The translations under genes were made by a program, and so were the position numbers. 64,000 bases of DNA from JABDGM01 sp046349975 (GTDB lineage: Bacteria > Planctomycetota > Planctomycetia > Pirellulales > Lacipirellulaceae), in assembly GCA_046349975.1 (NCBI GenBank), contig JAXMBH010000005.1:124001-188000 (forward strand). The letters run 5' to 3'. Below the pieces are notes generated by a model that was not told the origin of the DNA, searched no databases, and saw only the letters and a program-made list of their open reading frames with translations. Below are positions 24,860 to 34,454 of this stretch, piece by piece (within the stretch, counting starts at the first letter, position 1; each line of letters starts with the position of its first letter).

Positions 24860-25723
24860 GTGAGTCTTCGATTGCCGAATAATCCTGCCCAAATCGGTGC
24901 TTACCAGTGTGGTCGCGGCCAGAAGCTGCTGGTCATTGCCGGCCCGTGCGTCATCGAGAGCGAAGAGCTGACGCTATCGATCGCCGAGACGTTGGCCGCA
25001 GCCACTCGCGACTTGCCGGTGCAGCTGGTGTTCAAAGCGTCGTTTGACAAGGCAAACCGCACCAGCAACACCGCGTTTCGTGGCGCCGGCCTCGCGGAGG
25101 GTCTGAGAGTCCTGTCTGAAGTTACCGCCGCGACCGGGCTGCCCGTGACGACCGACATTCACGAGTCCCACCAGGCGGCCGCCGTGGGGAAGGTTTGTGC
25201 TCTCCTACAGATACCGGCGTTTTTGGCTCGGCAAACCGACTTGCTCATCGCAGCTGCCCAAACGGGTCGGGCGGTGCATGTGAAGAAGGGCCAATTCATG
25301 GCACCCACCGACATGCGACATGTCGTCGGGAAGCTCGCGGGCGCAAGTTGCCAGAACATTTTGCTGGGCGAACGGGGCACCTTTTTTGGCTATGGCCGCC
25401 TCGTGAACGACATGCGATCGATTCCGCAGATGCAATCGCTCGGCGTGCCGGTGATCTTTGACGCCACTCACAGCGTACAGGAACCAGGGGGCCTTGGCGG
25501 GGCCACCGGCGGCAACCGCGCGATGGTCGAACCGCTCGCGCGGGCGGCCATGGCGATCGGGGCTGACGGGCTGTTCTGTGAGACCCATCCGGACCCAGAC
25601 CGCTCACCAAGCGATGGCCCCAATATGATCCCTCTCGCGGAGTTTCCGGGAATGATTCGGCGGTTGCTCGAGATTCGCCAGGTCGCGAATCAGCTTGCTC
25701 CGCCAGTGGGAGCGACGAACTGA
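24860..25723 (+). CDS. kdsA: 3-deoxy-8-phosphooctulonate synthase (metal-dependent type)
   Basis: 287 residues from GTG 24860. It condenses PEP with arabinose-5-phosphate to form KDO-8-phosphate for LPS. LLVIAGPCVIESEE carries a Cys where metal-independent KdsA has Asn, so this is the metal-dependent class. LVFKASFDKANRTS, TDIHESHQ, QIPAFLARQTDLL, VHVKKGQFMAP, PVIFDATHSVQ and the ETHPDPD block are all intact. This is good evidence that the organism makes an LPS-type outer membrane. The next gene starts two bases after the stop. Confidence 0.96.
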   Translation: MSLRLPNNPAQIGAYQCGRGQKLLVIAGPCVIESEELTLSIAETLAAATRDLPVQLVFKASFDKANRTSNTAFRGAGLAEGLRVLSEVTAATGLPVTTDIHESHQAAAVGKVCALLQIPAFLARQTDLLIAAAQTGRAVHVKKGQFMAPTDMRHVVGKLAGASCQNILLGERGTFFGYGRLVNDMRSIPQMQSLGVPVIFDATHSVQEPGGLGGATGGNRAMVEPLARAAMAIGADGLFCETHPDPDRSPSDGPNMIPLAEFPGMIRRLLEIRQVANQLAPPVGATN

Positions 25724-25725
25724 GC

Positions 25726-27774
25726 ATGTTTGAGAGTCGTTGGCGACGCCTGCTGCCGATCGTTGCTCTGATTGCAGTCGCAATCGTGTTGTATCGCGGC
25801 TGCCCGCGCGGGACGAAGGTGTCTACCATCAAGTCGGCACAGCAACAGCAGGACAATCGCGGCGTTGGCAAAGCGGACGCGATTCTCAAAGCGGCCGCAA
25901 ACCAGCTTAGCGATTTGCCGGCGGCGATCGATACCGAGCTACGGCCGCCGGTTGTCGTGCTCGACTCGCGGAAGAGCGGCGACAACCAGGATGTGTACGC
26001 CGTATGTGTCTCGAATCCGAAGATCCCAGACGGGCCGATCAACATCATTCATGTTCCCGCGAACAATGGCCGCTTCCGTTCGCTGCTGGTGCAGCCAGGC
26101 GACATTTTGAAGTTCTACGTGCTGCAAGATCAAACAGTTGATCCAGATAGTTTCGCGTCGGGCCTTTCGGTTCAAAAGGCGATGAACCTCAAGATTGCTC
26201 AAGTGGTGGATGAAAATACGCTGCTGCTCGAAGCGAGCCTCAATCAACCGGTGGTGTTTCCAGCGAAGATCGAGATTTGGCGAAATGTCGACACGCGGCT
26301 GAAAGATATTAACGAGAAACTCACGGTTTACATCAACAACCGGTTTCCGGCCCTGGGTTGGGAGCCGGCGCCGGATGACGTCGTGATGATGCAGATTGCA
26401 GCGTGGCTGAATCAGTGGGTCCGTCAGGCCAATCCGGCGACAAAGTGGAAGCGCGATGCGCTGATCGACTCGTTGCCGAAGACGCTGCTCGACGATTCCA
26501 ATCTCAAACCACTGTTGACGGCCCCGGCGCTGGCAGCGAATTCCTTTGCACCGCATGAAACCCGGCTGATCCAGGAAGCGATCTGGCTGCGTGATATTAC
26601 GCGGTGGGCTCATGGCGACGCGCTCGATGAGGTGGGCCGGGCGAGTGGGCTCTTCGACTGGACCGTTCGCAACATTCAGCTCGAACCTGATGCGGGTGCG
26701 ATGCCGTATCGCCCGTGGCATGCGTTGGCGTTCGGGCGCGGGACGGCAGAGCAGCGGGCGTGGGTTTTCGCGGGGCTGTGTCGGCAGCAGGCATTACCCG
26801 TGGTGATGCTGGCGATTCCGCTGGCGGCAGACGCGGCTGGAAAATCGCCCGGCACATATTGGCTGGCGGCATTGGTTTCGAACAAACAGTTGTATTTGTT
26901 TGACCCGCGATTGGGGCTGCCGATTGCGGGGCCGGACGGCAAGGGTATAGCCACGCTGGAGCAGGTCACTAAGGACGACGGCTTGCTGAGGAAGATGGAC
27001 CTCGAAGGCGCTCCGTATCCGCTTACGGCCGACGTTGCCAAGCAGGCCACAGCCTATGTTGTGGCTGATCCGTTCGAGCTCACTAAACGGGCGAACCAGC
27101 TCGAGGGCAGCCTATCGGGCGAGGAGCATGCGGTGTTCTCGGTGATTCCTTCCGAGATTGCCGACGCCGTTAAAGCAGTGCCGGGAATCGCGGCGGTTGG
27201 TCTTTGGGACGTTCCGTTTCGCACGCTGCGTGATCAGCTGACGCTCGGCAAAGAAGCCCGCGAGACGTGGGCGCTCGACTTTGAGCCTTTTGCCGTGCGA
27301 CCGACATTGTGGAAAGCGCGGATGCGGCAGTTCCAGGGTCGGCAAATCGCACCGCCCACGCCGGCGAGCGAAGAGATCAATGACCACGAGGAGGCGACGC
27401 GGCTGTACATGAGCAAGAACGTGCGGCCGCCGGATCGAGACATCAATTCCTCGACGCTGCCGGGCAAGCAGCGGGTGGAGGCTGGCGCCAAACTCAATGC
27501 CACCTACTGGATCGGGCTGATGTCGTTTGACGATGGCAAACCCGCGGTTGCGGCGCAGTGGTTCGCGCGGCCGGAGTTGGCGGCTAAGGATTCGCCGTGG
27601 GCGGCCGGGGCCAGGTACAACCTCGGCCGGGCACTCGAGGCGCAACAGAAGTTCGACGAAGCGATTCCGTTGTATGAGGGCGATACATCGCCGCAGGCGC
27701 ACGGGAACAAGTTGCGGGCACGGGAACTCAAGTCGCGTCGGAAACCGGAAAAGCCGGCGGCCATGGCGAAGTGA
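25726..27774 (+). CDS. Membrane-anchored protein of unknown function, co-transcribed with kdsA
   Basis: 682 residues. One N-terminal membrane segment (LLPIVALIAVAIVLYRGCPR) anchors a large periplasmic part. Residues about 310-440 (GTAEQRAWVFAGLCRQQALP and TYWLAALVSNKQLYLFDPRL) are reminiscent of a transglutaminase-like fold, with a Cys and an Asp-Pro in roughly fitting places, but the catalytic His is not clear. The C-terminus (YWIGLMSFDDGKPAVAAQWF and RYNLGRALEAQQKFDEAIPL) looks like TPR helices. The ATG lies two bases past the kdsA stop, so coupling is likely. I do not recognise a named family; envelope biogenesis is an inference from context. Confidence 0.7.
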   Translation: MFESRWRRLLPIVALIAVAIVLYRGCPRGTKVSTIKSAQQQQDNRGVGKADAILKAAANQLSDLPAAIDTELRPPVVVLDSRKSGDNQDVYAVCVSNPKIPDGPINIIHVPANNGRFRSLLVQPGDILKFYVLQDQTVDPDSFASGLSVQKAMNLKIAQVVDENTLLLEASLNQPVVFPAKIEIWRNVDTRLKDINEKLTVYINNRFPALGWEPAPDDVVMMQIAAWLNQWVRQANPATKWKRDALIDSLPKTLLDDSNLKPLLTAPALAANSFAPHETRLIQEAIWLRDITRWAHGDALDEVGRASGLFDWTVRNIQLEPDAGAMPYRPWHALAFGRGTAEQRAWVFAGLCRQQALPVVMLAIPLAADAAGKSPGTYWLAALVSNKQLYLFDPRLGLPIAGPDGKGIATLEQVTKDDGLLRKMDLEGAPYPLTADVAKQATAYVVADPFELTKRANQLEGSLSGEEHAVFSVIPSEIADAVKAVPGIAAVGLWDVPFRTLRDQLTLGKEARETWALDFEPFAVRPTLWKARMRQFQGRQIAPPTPASEEINDHEEATRLYMSKNVRPPDRDINSSTLPGKQRVEAGAKLNATYWIGLMSFDDGKPAVAAQWFARPELAAKDSPWAAGARYNLGRALEAQQKFDEAIPLYEGDTSPQAHGNKLRARELKSRRKPEKPAAMAK

Positions 27775-28418
27775 AAACTGCCTGTCCGCTAAGCATTGTC
27801 GTGCGCACTGGCGCGATCCTGGCTCGAAAGCTGCGCGGATTGAATTTTGCCTACGCGTGCAAATCGATTTTTTATTGCAAAATTGCCGCGGGACGGGCGA
27901 CGAATGAATTCAAAAATCGCCTATACAAGTGCGTCGCGACGTAATACGGGTTCCGCTAGCGTTTTTGCTATTTACTCAAACGGGCGTGCGACGCCAACTT
28001 GTTTCGCAGCGTTCACTCGCAATGCACGCCGCGTGAGCCGGCACATCGTTGGCGCTGTGGGTTGGGTTCGGGTTTTCAAAGAACAAACGCTGGCGGGACT
28101 TTGCGTGTGAAGATGTTAGCATGTTTTTGTACGCGTGTCCATTATAAAAAATAGCCACCGACCGTTTTGCTGCGCAGCGCACTTCTCGTGACTGGTGTGG
28201 GCAAATAATCTGGGAATGGATCCCACGGAGGCGGCCCGACTGGGTGGACAGCTACAAACCGCGGGCTCGCGCCCGGCGGCTGATGGGCGCGTGGCCGGTG
28301 ACGCTTATTAGGCACATGCATCGGCACGCCCCTGTGTTGCTTGCGCTGCGCGCTCCGAGTTGGCGCGGGCTCGATCGCTTGGCTGTTCGTGGAATTTGTA
28401 GAGCGCGTTGGGAGTCCT
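27775..28418. other. Spacer upstream of the SLC13 transporter gene
   Basis: 644 bases with short open frames but no domain, repeat or clear hairpin. An AT-rich stretch near 28130-28155 (CCATTATAAAAAATAG) might hold a promoter; no reliable -35/-10 pair could be assigned. Confidence 0.35.
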
Positions 28419-29828
28419 ATGCATCTTCGGTATGTGACACTGGTGGGCGGAGTCGTTGTCGGGGCGGCGGTCTTTGCGGGGATGCGGCAGGCGGAGGCGG
28501 CGCCGGCGCAATGTTGGACGGCGTCCATTACGGCGCTGTGCGCTTGCTGGTGGATGTTCGAGGCGTTGCCGTTATCGGCGACTTCGCTAGTGCCGCTGGT
28601 GGCGTTTCCGCTCACGGGTGTGCTGAGCGAACGGGCGGCGGCGGGGGCGTACGGCCACCCGACCATTTTGCTGTTCATGGGCGGGTTCATGTTGTCGAAG
28701 GCGGCGGAGCGGTGGGAAGCACATCGCCGGATTGCGCATGCGACGGTGGCGTTCATCGGCGGCACGAGCGGGCGGAGAATTGTGCTCGGAATTATGGCCG
28801 CGACGGCACTCATTAGCATGTGGATTTCGAATACGGCGATCGCGCTCATGATGTTGCCGGTGGCGATGGCGATCGTGGAGCGCGACCGCACGGGGAAACT
28901 GGCGACACCGCTGGTGTTGGGCGTGGCCTATGCGGCGAGCATCGGCGGCATTGCGACGCCGATCGGCACGCCGCCGAATGGCGTGTTCGTGGCGGCGTAT
29001 CATAGCGCGACGGGGAAATTTGTGCCATTTTATCAGTGGATGTTGTTCGGTGTGCCGCTGGCGGTGATCTTGCTGATAGCGGCCTGGGTGCTGCTTACGT
29101 TTCGGTTGAACCAGGCGACGGACCTCGATTTGAGCACTAACGAACCGTGGACGAGGCCACAGAAGCGGACGTTGGTGGTCTTTGGACTAGCGTGCCTGGC
29201 CTGGATTACGCGCGACATTCCTTTCGGCGGTTGGGCAGAGTTGATTGGGGTGTTTAAGAATGGCGAAGGCGACATGACGGTGGCGATTGCGGCAACGCTC
29301 GCGCTGTTTCTGATTCCCAGCGGCACGGGGAAGGCGGGCGAGCACTTGCTCGATTGGCCGACGGCGGCTGCCATTCCGTGGGGCATACTCATTCTGTTTG
29401 GCGGCGGGATCGCAATTGCCGATGCGTTTGAAGTGTCGGGGTTATCGAAATTGGTCGGCGATCAGGTGCAAGGCATGAAGGATTGGAACGTGCTGGCAAC
29501 GACGGCGGTCATTTGTTTCTCAGCGACGTTCCTGTCGGAGTTCACTAGCAACACGGCAACGGCGAGCATTCTGATGCCGATCCTCGCGGCGACGGCAAAA
29601 GCGAATGGGTTGGATCCGATCGTGCTGATGTTTCCGGCGACGTTCGCCAATAATCTCGCGTTCATGATGCCGGTAGGGACGCCGCCGAACGCGATTGCCT
29701 ATGGCACGGGATATGTACGCATTGGGCAAATGGTGCGGGCGGGGTTCGTGCTGAATTTGGTTTGCGCGACGGTGGTGACGCTGTTTTGTTGGAAGGTGTT
29801 GCCGGTGGTGTTTGGGGCGGGGAATTAG
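28419..29828 (+). CDS. SLC13/DASS-family anion transporter
   Basis: 469 residues and about 11 membrane segments, inner membrane. Two repeated SNT motifs define the Na+ and substrate sites of the DASS family: MWISNTAIALMMLP in the first half and EFTSNTATASILMP in the second. Each is followed by the conserved proline loop GTPPNG or GTPPNA. Members import dicarboxylates, sulfate or other anions with sodium. The specificity is open. ATG 28419 with GGGAG at 28410-28414 is chosen; an in-frame TTG at 28341 would add a weakly plausible extension. It stands apart from its neighbours. Confidence 0.9.
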   Translation: MHLRYVTLVGGVVVGAAVFAGMRQAEAAPAQCWTASITALCACWWMFEALPLSATSLVPLVAFPLTGVLSERAAAGAYGHPTILLFMGGFMLSKAAERWEAHRRIAHATVAFIGGTSGRRIVLGIMAATALISMWISNTAIALMMLPVAMAIVERDRTGKLATPLVLGVAYAASIGGIATPIGTPPNGVFVAAYHSATGKFVPFYQWMLFGVPLAVILLIAAWVLLTFRLNQATDLDLSTNEPWTRPQKRTLVVFGLACLAWITRDIPFGGWAELIGVFKNGEGDMTVAIAATLALFLIPSGTGKAGEHLLDWPTAAAIPWGILILFGGGIAIADAFEVSGLSKLVGDQVQGMKDWNVLATTAVICFSATFLSEFTSNTATASILMPILAATAKANGLDPIVLMFPATFANNLAFMMPVGTPPNAIAYGTGYVRIGQMVRAGFVLNLVCATVVTLFCWKVLPVVFGAGN

Positions 29829-30137
29829 GTCGGGTTTCAGGTGTTTTGTTTCGACGTTCGAATGGGACGCTGCGTCGGATTCGGCGCTGCGGTGCTGGTG
29901 ACGTTTTTCTGGCGAATCGGACGTTCAATGAGGAGGCGCCACAAGTGATCGCAAAGCACTCGCTCTGGCGGCGCCGCGCGGCGTGACGCACGTTGGGCGG
30001 TGTCATTCGCTTCAGGACGATCCCACCGGAACGCTGTCAGGTCGAACGGCCATATTCCATTCGATTTCGCCCTGAGTTCGCAGTAAGATGACTTCTGCGC
30101 AAAGTGGCGGAGAACGTGGGGCGGTAAGGGCGTTGAA
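29829..30137. other. Spacer between the SLC13 and acyltransferase genes
   Basis: 309 bases. No repeat, terminator or believable reading frame was seen. Confidence 0.35.
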
Positions 30138-31280
30138 ATGGGAACAGGCAATCTCGATCTGAGTCACGCGGCGCCGATTGAAGTCGCCGCGCCGAGCCGG
30201 CGGCTGCTAAGCCTCGACGCGCTCCGCGGCTTCGACATGTTCTGGATCATGGGCGGCGAGGGGATTGTGAAAGCTGCCGCTGTACTGACCGGCTGGGCAT
30301 GGCTAGTGTGGTTCGGGGATCAGTTGGAGCATCCTGAGTGGGACGGCTTCGCGCTTTATGACCTCATCTTTCCGCTGTTCCTATTTATGGCGGGCGTCGC
30401 GATGCCGTTTTCATTTGAACGACGGATCGAACGCGGCGACACGCGCGGCCAACTTTATCGACACGTCATTATGCGCGGCCTGATGCTCGTGCTGCTCGGC
30501 ATGATTTACAACGGACTGCTGCGATTGGACTTCACGAACATGCGATATCCGAGCGTGCTAGGGCGGATCGGCCTGGCCTACTTATTCGCGGCATTGATCG
30601 TGTTGAACGCTTCAGTGCGCGGCCAGATTTTGTGGATCGTGGGCTTGCTCGTGGGTTACTGGGCCGCCCTGCGTTTCATCCCGGTGCCGGAATTTGGCGC
30701 CCATGACCTCACACCCGGTCACACGCTCACCGATTACATCGATCGCATGTTGATTCCGGGCAAACTGTATCGCGGCGATCGCGACCCAGAAGGGTTGCTG
30801 GCCACAGTGCCGGCGATCGGGACCGCGCTCTTCGGCGCGGTTACTGGTCAGTGGCTTAAAGACGAACGCCTCGGCGGTTACCTGAAGGCTGGCGGAATGA
30901 TCATTGCCGGCGCCGTGTGCTTGGGGCTCGCCCAATTGTGGAATCTCGAATTCCACATCAACAAGAACTTGTGGACAAGTTCGTTCGTGCTGCAGTGTGC
31001 GGGGCTGAGCCTGCTGCTGTTGTCCCTGTTCTATCTCATCATCGACGTGTGGCACTGGCGTCGCTGGGCCTTCCCGTTCATCGTCATCGGCAGCAACTCG
31101 ATCTTGATTTATCTCATCGTCCGTGTGATTGATTTCGACTACGCCGCAAAGTTTCTCTTCGGCGGCGCATTGCGGCGCGCGGGCGACTATCAACTTCTCT
31201 TGTGGGCAACGGCCATCGTGGTTCTCAAATGGCTGCTGCTCTACTTGCTATACAGGAAGCGGATATTCCTGCGCGTGTAG
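30138..31280 (+). CDS. Membrane acyltransferase, heparan-alpha-glucosaminide N-acetyltransferase-like
   Basis: 380 residues with about ten membrane helices. RRLLSLDALRGFDMFWIMGG and ALYDLIFPLFLFMAGVAMPF are the signature blocks of bacterial HGSNAT-like proteins (DUF1624/DUF5009 group). RGLMLVLLGMIYNGLLRLD, VLGRIGLAYLFAALI and the late FIVIGSNSILIYL also fit. The eukaryotic relative transfers an acetyl group from cytosolic acetyl-CoA to a luminal glucosamine. By analogy this enzyme may acetylate a periplasmic sugar. In planctomycetes such genes often occur near polysaccharide-degradation genes (recollection), and the next unit here is DUF1549/DUF1501. Confidence 0.85.
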   Translation: MGTGNLDLSHAAPIEVAAPSRRLLSLDALRGFDMFWIMGGEGIVKAAAVLTGWAWLVWFGDQLEHPEWDGFALYDLIFPLFLFMAGVAMPFSFERRIERGDTRGQLYRHVIMRGLMLVLLGMIYNGLLRLDFTNMRYPSVLGRIGLAYLFAALIVLNASVRGQILWIVGLLVGYWAALRFIPVPEFGAHDLTPGHTLTDYIDRMLIPGKLYRGDRDPEGLLATVPAIGTALFGAVTGQWLKDERLGGYLKAGGMIIAGAVCLGLAQLWNLEFHINKNLWTSSFVLQCAGLSLLLLSLFYLIIDVWHWRRWAFPFIVIGSNSILIYLIVRVIDFDYAAKFLFGGALRRAGDYQLLLWATAIVVLKWLLLYLLYRKRIFLRV

Positions 31281-31573
31281 AGAGAACACTCCCCCCAGCG
31301 GCTGAAATCGCGTTGACGCTGGCCCGACATGCAGCGGCATTGGGGCGCATGGTTTGCCTCGCTTGACAGTCTTAACCAGTCGACGCGATCCCACCCGCGC
31401 AAGTGGGCCAATATCGCACGCGATGCGCCAAAAAGTCACAAAATGTGTTGACTTTCGCTACATCCGCCGCTCTAACAATGTCGTAACCGCACGGTTACAG
31501 CCCGCGGCAGGACGGTTGGTGGGCCGTCTCCCCCAAGTCTGCGGGCTCCTACCACACCCGGGGTGACGAGCGC

Positions 31574-34435
31574 ATGCGCGCGTTTGCCGCTCTCCGTTGT
31601 TCGGTTGTCGTGGCTCTGCTGGCGTGCGTGTCGAACGCGTCGGCCGAGAGTGAGCCGCTGCATTCCCTTGTCGACAAGCTTCTCGCGCCCGCCGGTGGAG
31701 TGACCGCCAGCATGGCGACGGATGCCGAGTTCTTGCGCCGCGCGTCGCTCGACGTGGCCGGGATGCCACCCACAGCCGATGAGGCCCGTGCGTTTCTCGC
31801 AGAAAGCTCGCCCGACAAACGCATCCAGCTAGTCGATCGCTTGCTCGCATCGCCGCACTTCGCGAGACACTTCGCGCAAACGCTTGATTTAATCCTCATG
31901 GAACGCCGGCCGAACACGAACGTTTCGACCGACGAGTGGCAAGCCTGGCTACTACAATCGGTGCGCGAGAACAAGCCGTGGAACGCTGTGGCAAGAGAGA
32001 TTCTTACGGCCGACGGCGCTGATCCGGCGAAGCGAGCGCCGGCGCGGTTCACACTGGACCGCGGTTCGGATCCGAACATGCTCACGCGTGACATTGGCCG
32101 AATCTTTTTCGGCCGCGATATGCAATGTGCCCAGTGCCATGACCATCCGCTGGTGAATGCGTATTTGCAATCTGATTACCAAGGGCTGTTCGCATTCTTG
32201 CAGCCAGGCTACGCGTTGACGCTCAAGCAGGGCGAAAAGCAGATCGTCGTGCAGGCCGAACATTCGGGCACTAACGTTAACTTTCAGTCAGTGTTCCTGC
32301 ACGTGCCCCGACGCACGGCGGCGCGCGTTCCCGGCGGCTTGATGATTGACGAGCCGTTCTATCTGCCGGGCGAGGAATATCAAGTCGCCCCTGGCGACAA
32401 TGTGAAGTCGATTCCGAAGTTCAGCTACCGCGAGAAACTCGCTGAACTGGCCACAAATGGTTCGAACGAGGCGTTCAATCGGAACATCGCGAATCGACTG
32501 TGGGCCATTATGTTCGGCCGCGGGCTGGTGCACCCGGTTGATATGCAGAACCCGGACAATCCTCCATCGAATCCGGAGCTCCTGCATTTGCTCGGTGAAC
32601 AAATCGCAGCCATGAAGTTCGATATGCGGGCATTCCTGCGCGAGCTTACGCTGACGGCGGCGTATCAGCGCTCGTTCGACCCGCCGGCGGATACGGTCGC
32701 GGCGGGTGGCCAAGCGGCGAAACAAATCGAGCAATTGGAAGCGGACGAGGCAGCAGCGAAATTAGCAGCCGACGACGCCTCGCAAGCATACGAGAAGGCG
32801 GCGGAAGCCTGGGAGAAGGTGGAATCGAACACGATGCCGCCGGCCGCGGAACTCGACGCGGCGAAAACGCAATACGCCGACGCGAAGAAGAAAATGGATG
32901 ATGCGACGAAGGCTGCTGCCGATGCGGCGGCCCAGCTGGCCGCGAAGAAAGGCGTCGCCTCGCCCGTCGAACAAGCAGCCACCGCAGCCCAGGCGGCAGT
33001 GAAGGCGCTGCCCGCCGACAAGGAACTTGCCGACGCTGCGCAGAAGATTGCGGCCAAGGCCCAGCAACTATCGACCGAGGCGGCAGCGCTCGCGAAAGCT
33101 GCCGACGAAAAGACGGCTGCCGTCGCACCGACGACCGACGCTTGGCAGAAGACCAAACCGCCCGTCGATGCTGCTTTGCAGAAGGTGACGCCGCTCGTGA
33201 AATCGCTGCAAGAAGCCGAAGCAGCGATGCTTGCCGCGCGACAACAAGCGAGCCATTCGAAAGAGAAGTTCACGGCGCTCGAGCGACGATTAAGCACAGT
33301 GAAAAAAATCGCTCAAGTCGCCGAGCTCAACAAGTCGCTCGTGTCGGCCCGACAAATTGCGTCGGCCCAGGAAGCGGGGGTAACGAACTCGCAACGACTC
33401 GTTGCCGAGTACCTACCAATTGCTGCGGCACAAGAAGCAGCAGCGAAAGTGAAGTCCGATTCCGCAGCGGCCGCCGCGAAGGCGACTCAAGCTGCGCGGG
33501 ACGAGGTAGCACGTTGCAGTGCCGGTGTCGATGCGATCGCCGCCGCCTGCAAGACGACAGAGGCTGCGCACCACAAAGCCCCGGACAACGCCGTTCTGAC
33601 CGATTCGCTCGCCCAGCTGCAAGAGTGTGTGGCCCGCGCTCAAGCGGCCGTTGCAGCGGCGGAGAAAAATGTCAACGCTGCGGTCGCCGCTCAGCAAGCG
33701 GCGGATCAAGCGGTCGTTGCCAGCCAAGAAGCCCTGGCGGCCGCGCTTGCCGAACGCGCGCGACGCGAACAAGCCGCGACCGCAGCGATCGCAGCCTTAA
33801 CGGCCGCGAAGACCGATGTCGCCACGAAGCAATCTGCCGTTACGGCGGCAGCCACAGAACTCAACGAGCGCTGGGCCAACGATTTCACGATCGCGTCGCT
33901 CAAGCCGCTCACGCCGGAGCAAATGTGTTGGAGCGTTTTCCGCGTGACCGGTGTATACGACCGATACTGGCAAACGGAAGTTGCGGAACTCGATAAGGCG
34001 AAACCGCTGACGGAAGCACAGAAGAAAGACGCCGCGCAACTCGCCGCGCGTCAGGCGGAGCTTGAGCAACGCACGTTCGACAAGCTGAAAGGCAACATCG
34101 GCACGTTCGTTGCATTTTACGGCGCGGCCGCCGGCCAGCCGCAGGGCGACTTCTTCGCCACGGCTGATCAAGCGTTGTTTGTCGCCAACGGTGGCTCGGT
34201 CAACAGCTGGGTCGCGCCGGCCGGCGACAATGTCACGGAACGCATCGTTAAACAGCCCGACCCACAAGCGGCGGCTGATGAGCTGTATCTCAGCGTGTTC
34301 ACGCGCAAGCCGACTGATGCCGAACGGGCAGACATCGTGAACTACCTCAAGGATCGGGCGCAAGACAAAGCCGCTGCCGCCCAAGAGCTCGTGTGGGCAC
34401 TTTTGAACTCCGCTGAGTTTCGTTTCAACCACTAA
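31574..34435 (+). CDS. Secreted DUF1549/DUF1553 protein with CxxCH motif and long coiled-coil insertion
   Basis: 953 residues with a signal peptide (ending SNASAES). Residues about 25-250 are DUF1549 (FLRRASLDVAGMPPTADEAR, and RIQLVDRLLASPHFARHFAQ). It includes Cys185-A-Q-Cys188-His189 (MQCAQCHDHPL), a c-type haem-like motif. Residues about 280-365 and 765-953 are the two ends of DUF1553 (AFNRNIANRLWAIMFGRGLV; LYLSVFTRKPT; LVWALLNSAEFRFNH). Between them is a roughly 390-residue Ala/Lys/Glu/Gln-rich helical insertion, clearly coiled-coil, not present in ordinary family members. Families of this type are abundant in planctomycetes and of unknown biochemistry. A DUF1501 and a WD40 gene follow closely, so it heads a three-gene unit. 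Confidence 0.88.
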   Translation: MRAFAALRCSVVVALLACVSNASAESEPLHSLVDKLLAPAGGVTASMATDAEFLRRASLDVAGMPPTADEARAFLAESSPDKRIQLVDRLLASPHFARHFAQTLDLILMERRPNTNVSTDEWQAWLLQSVRENKPWNAVAREILTADGADPAKRAPARFTLDRGSDPNMLTRDIGRIFFGRDMQCAQCHDHPLVNAYLQSDYQGLFAFLQPGYALTLKQGEKQIVVQAEHSGTNVNFQSVFLHVPRRTAARVPGGLMIDEPFYLPGEEYQVAPGDNVKSIPKFSYREKLAELATNGSNEAFNRNIANRLWAIMFGRGLVHPVDMQNPDNPPSNPELLHLLGEQIAAMKFDMRAFLRELTLTAAYQRSFDPPADTVAAGGQAAKQIEQLEADEAAAKLAADDASQAYEKAAEAWEKVESNTMPPAAELDAAKTQYADAKKKMDDATKAAADAAAQLAAKKGVASPVEQAATAAQAAVKALPADKELADAAQKIAAKAQQLSTEAAALAKAADEKTAAVAPTTDAWQKTKPPVDAALQKVTPLVKSLQEAEAAMLAARQQASHSKEKFTALERRLSTVKKIAQVAELNKSLVSARQIASAQEAGVTNSQRLVAEYLPIAAAQEAAAKVKSDSAAAAAKATQAARDEVARCSAGVDAIAAACKTTEAAHHKAPDNAVLTDSLAQLQECVARAQAAVAAAEKNVNAAVAAQQAADQAVVASQEALAAALAERARREQAATAAIAALTAAKTDVATKQSAVTAAATELNERWANDFTIASLKPLTPEQMCWSVFRVTGVYDRYWQTEVAELDKAKPLTEAQKKDAAQLAARQAELEQRTFDKLKGNIGTFVAFYGAAAGQPQGDFFATADQALFVANGGSVNSWVAPAGDNVTERIVKQPDPQAAADELYLSVFTRKPTDAERADIVNYLKDRAQDKAAAAQELVWALLNSAEFRFNH

Positions 34436-34454
34436 TGGAATGGGGAGCCTCGCC

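Noticed and set aside
28244..28816. 190-residue frame overlapping the start of the SLC13 gene
   Set aside because: It runs in another frame of a clear transporter gene, has Gly/Arg-rich composition and no motif.
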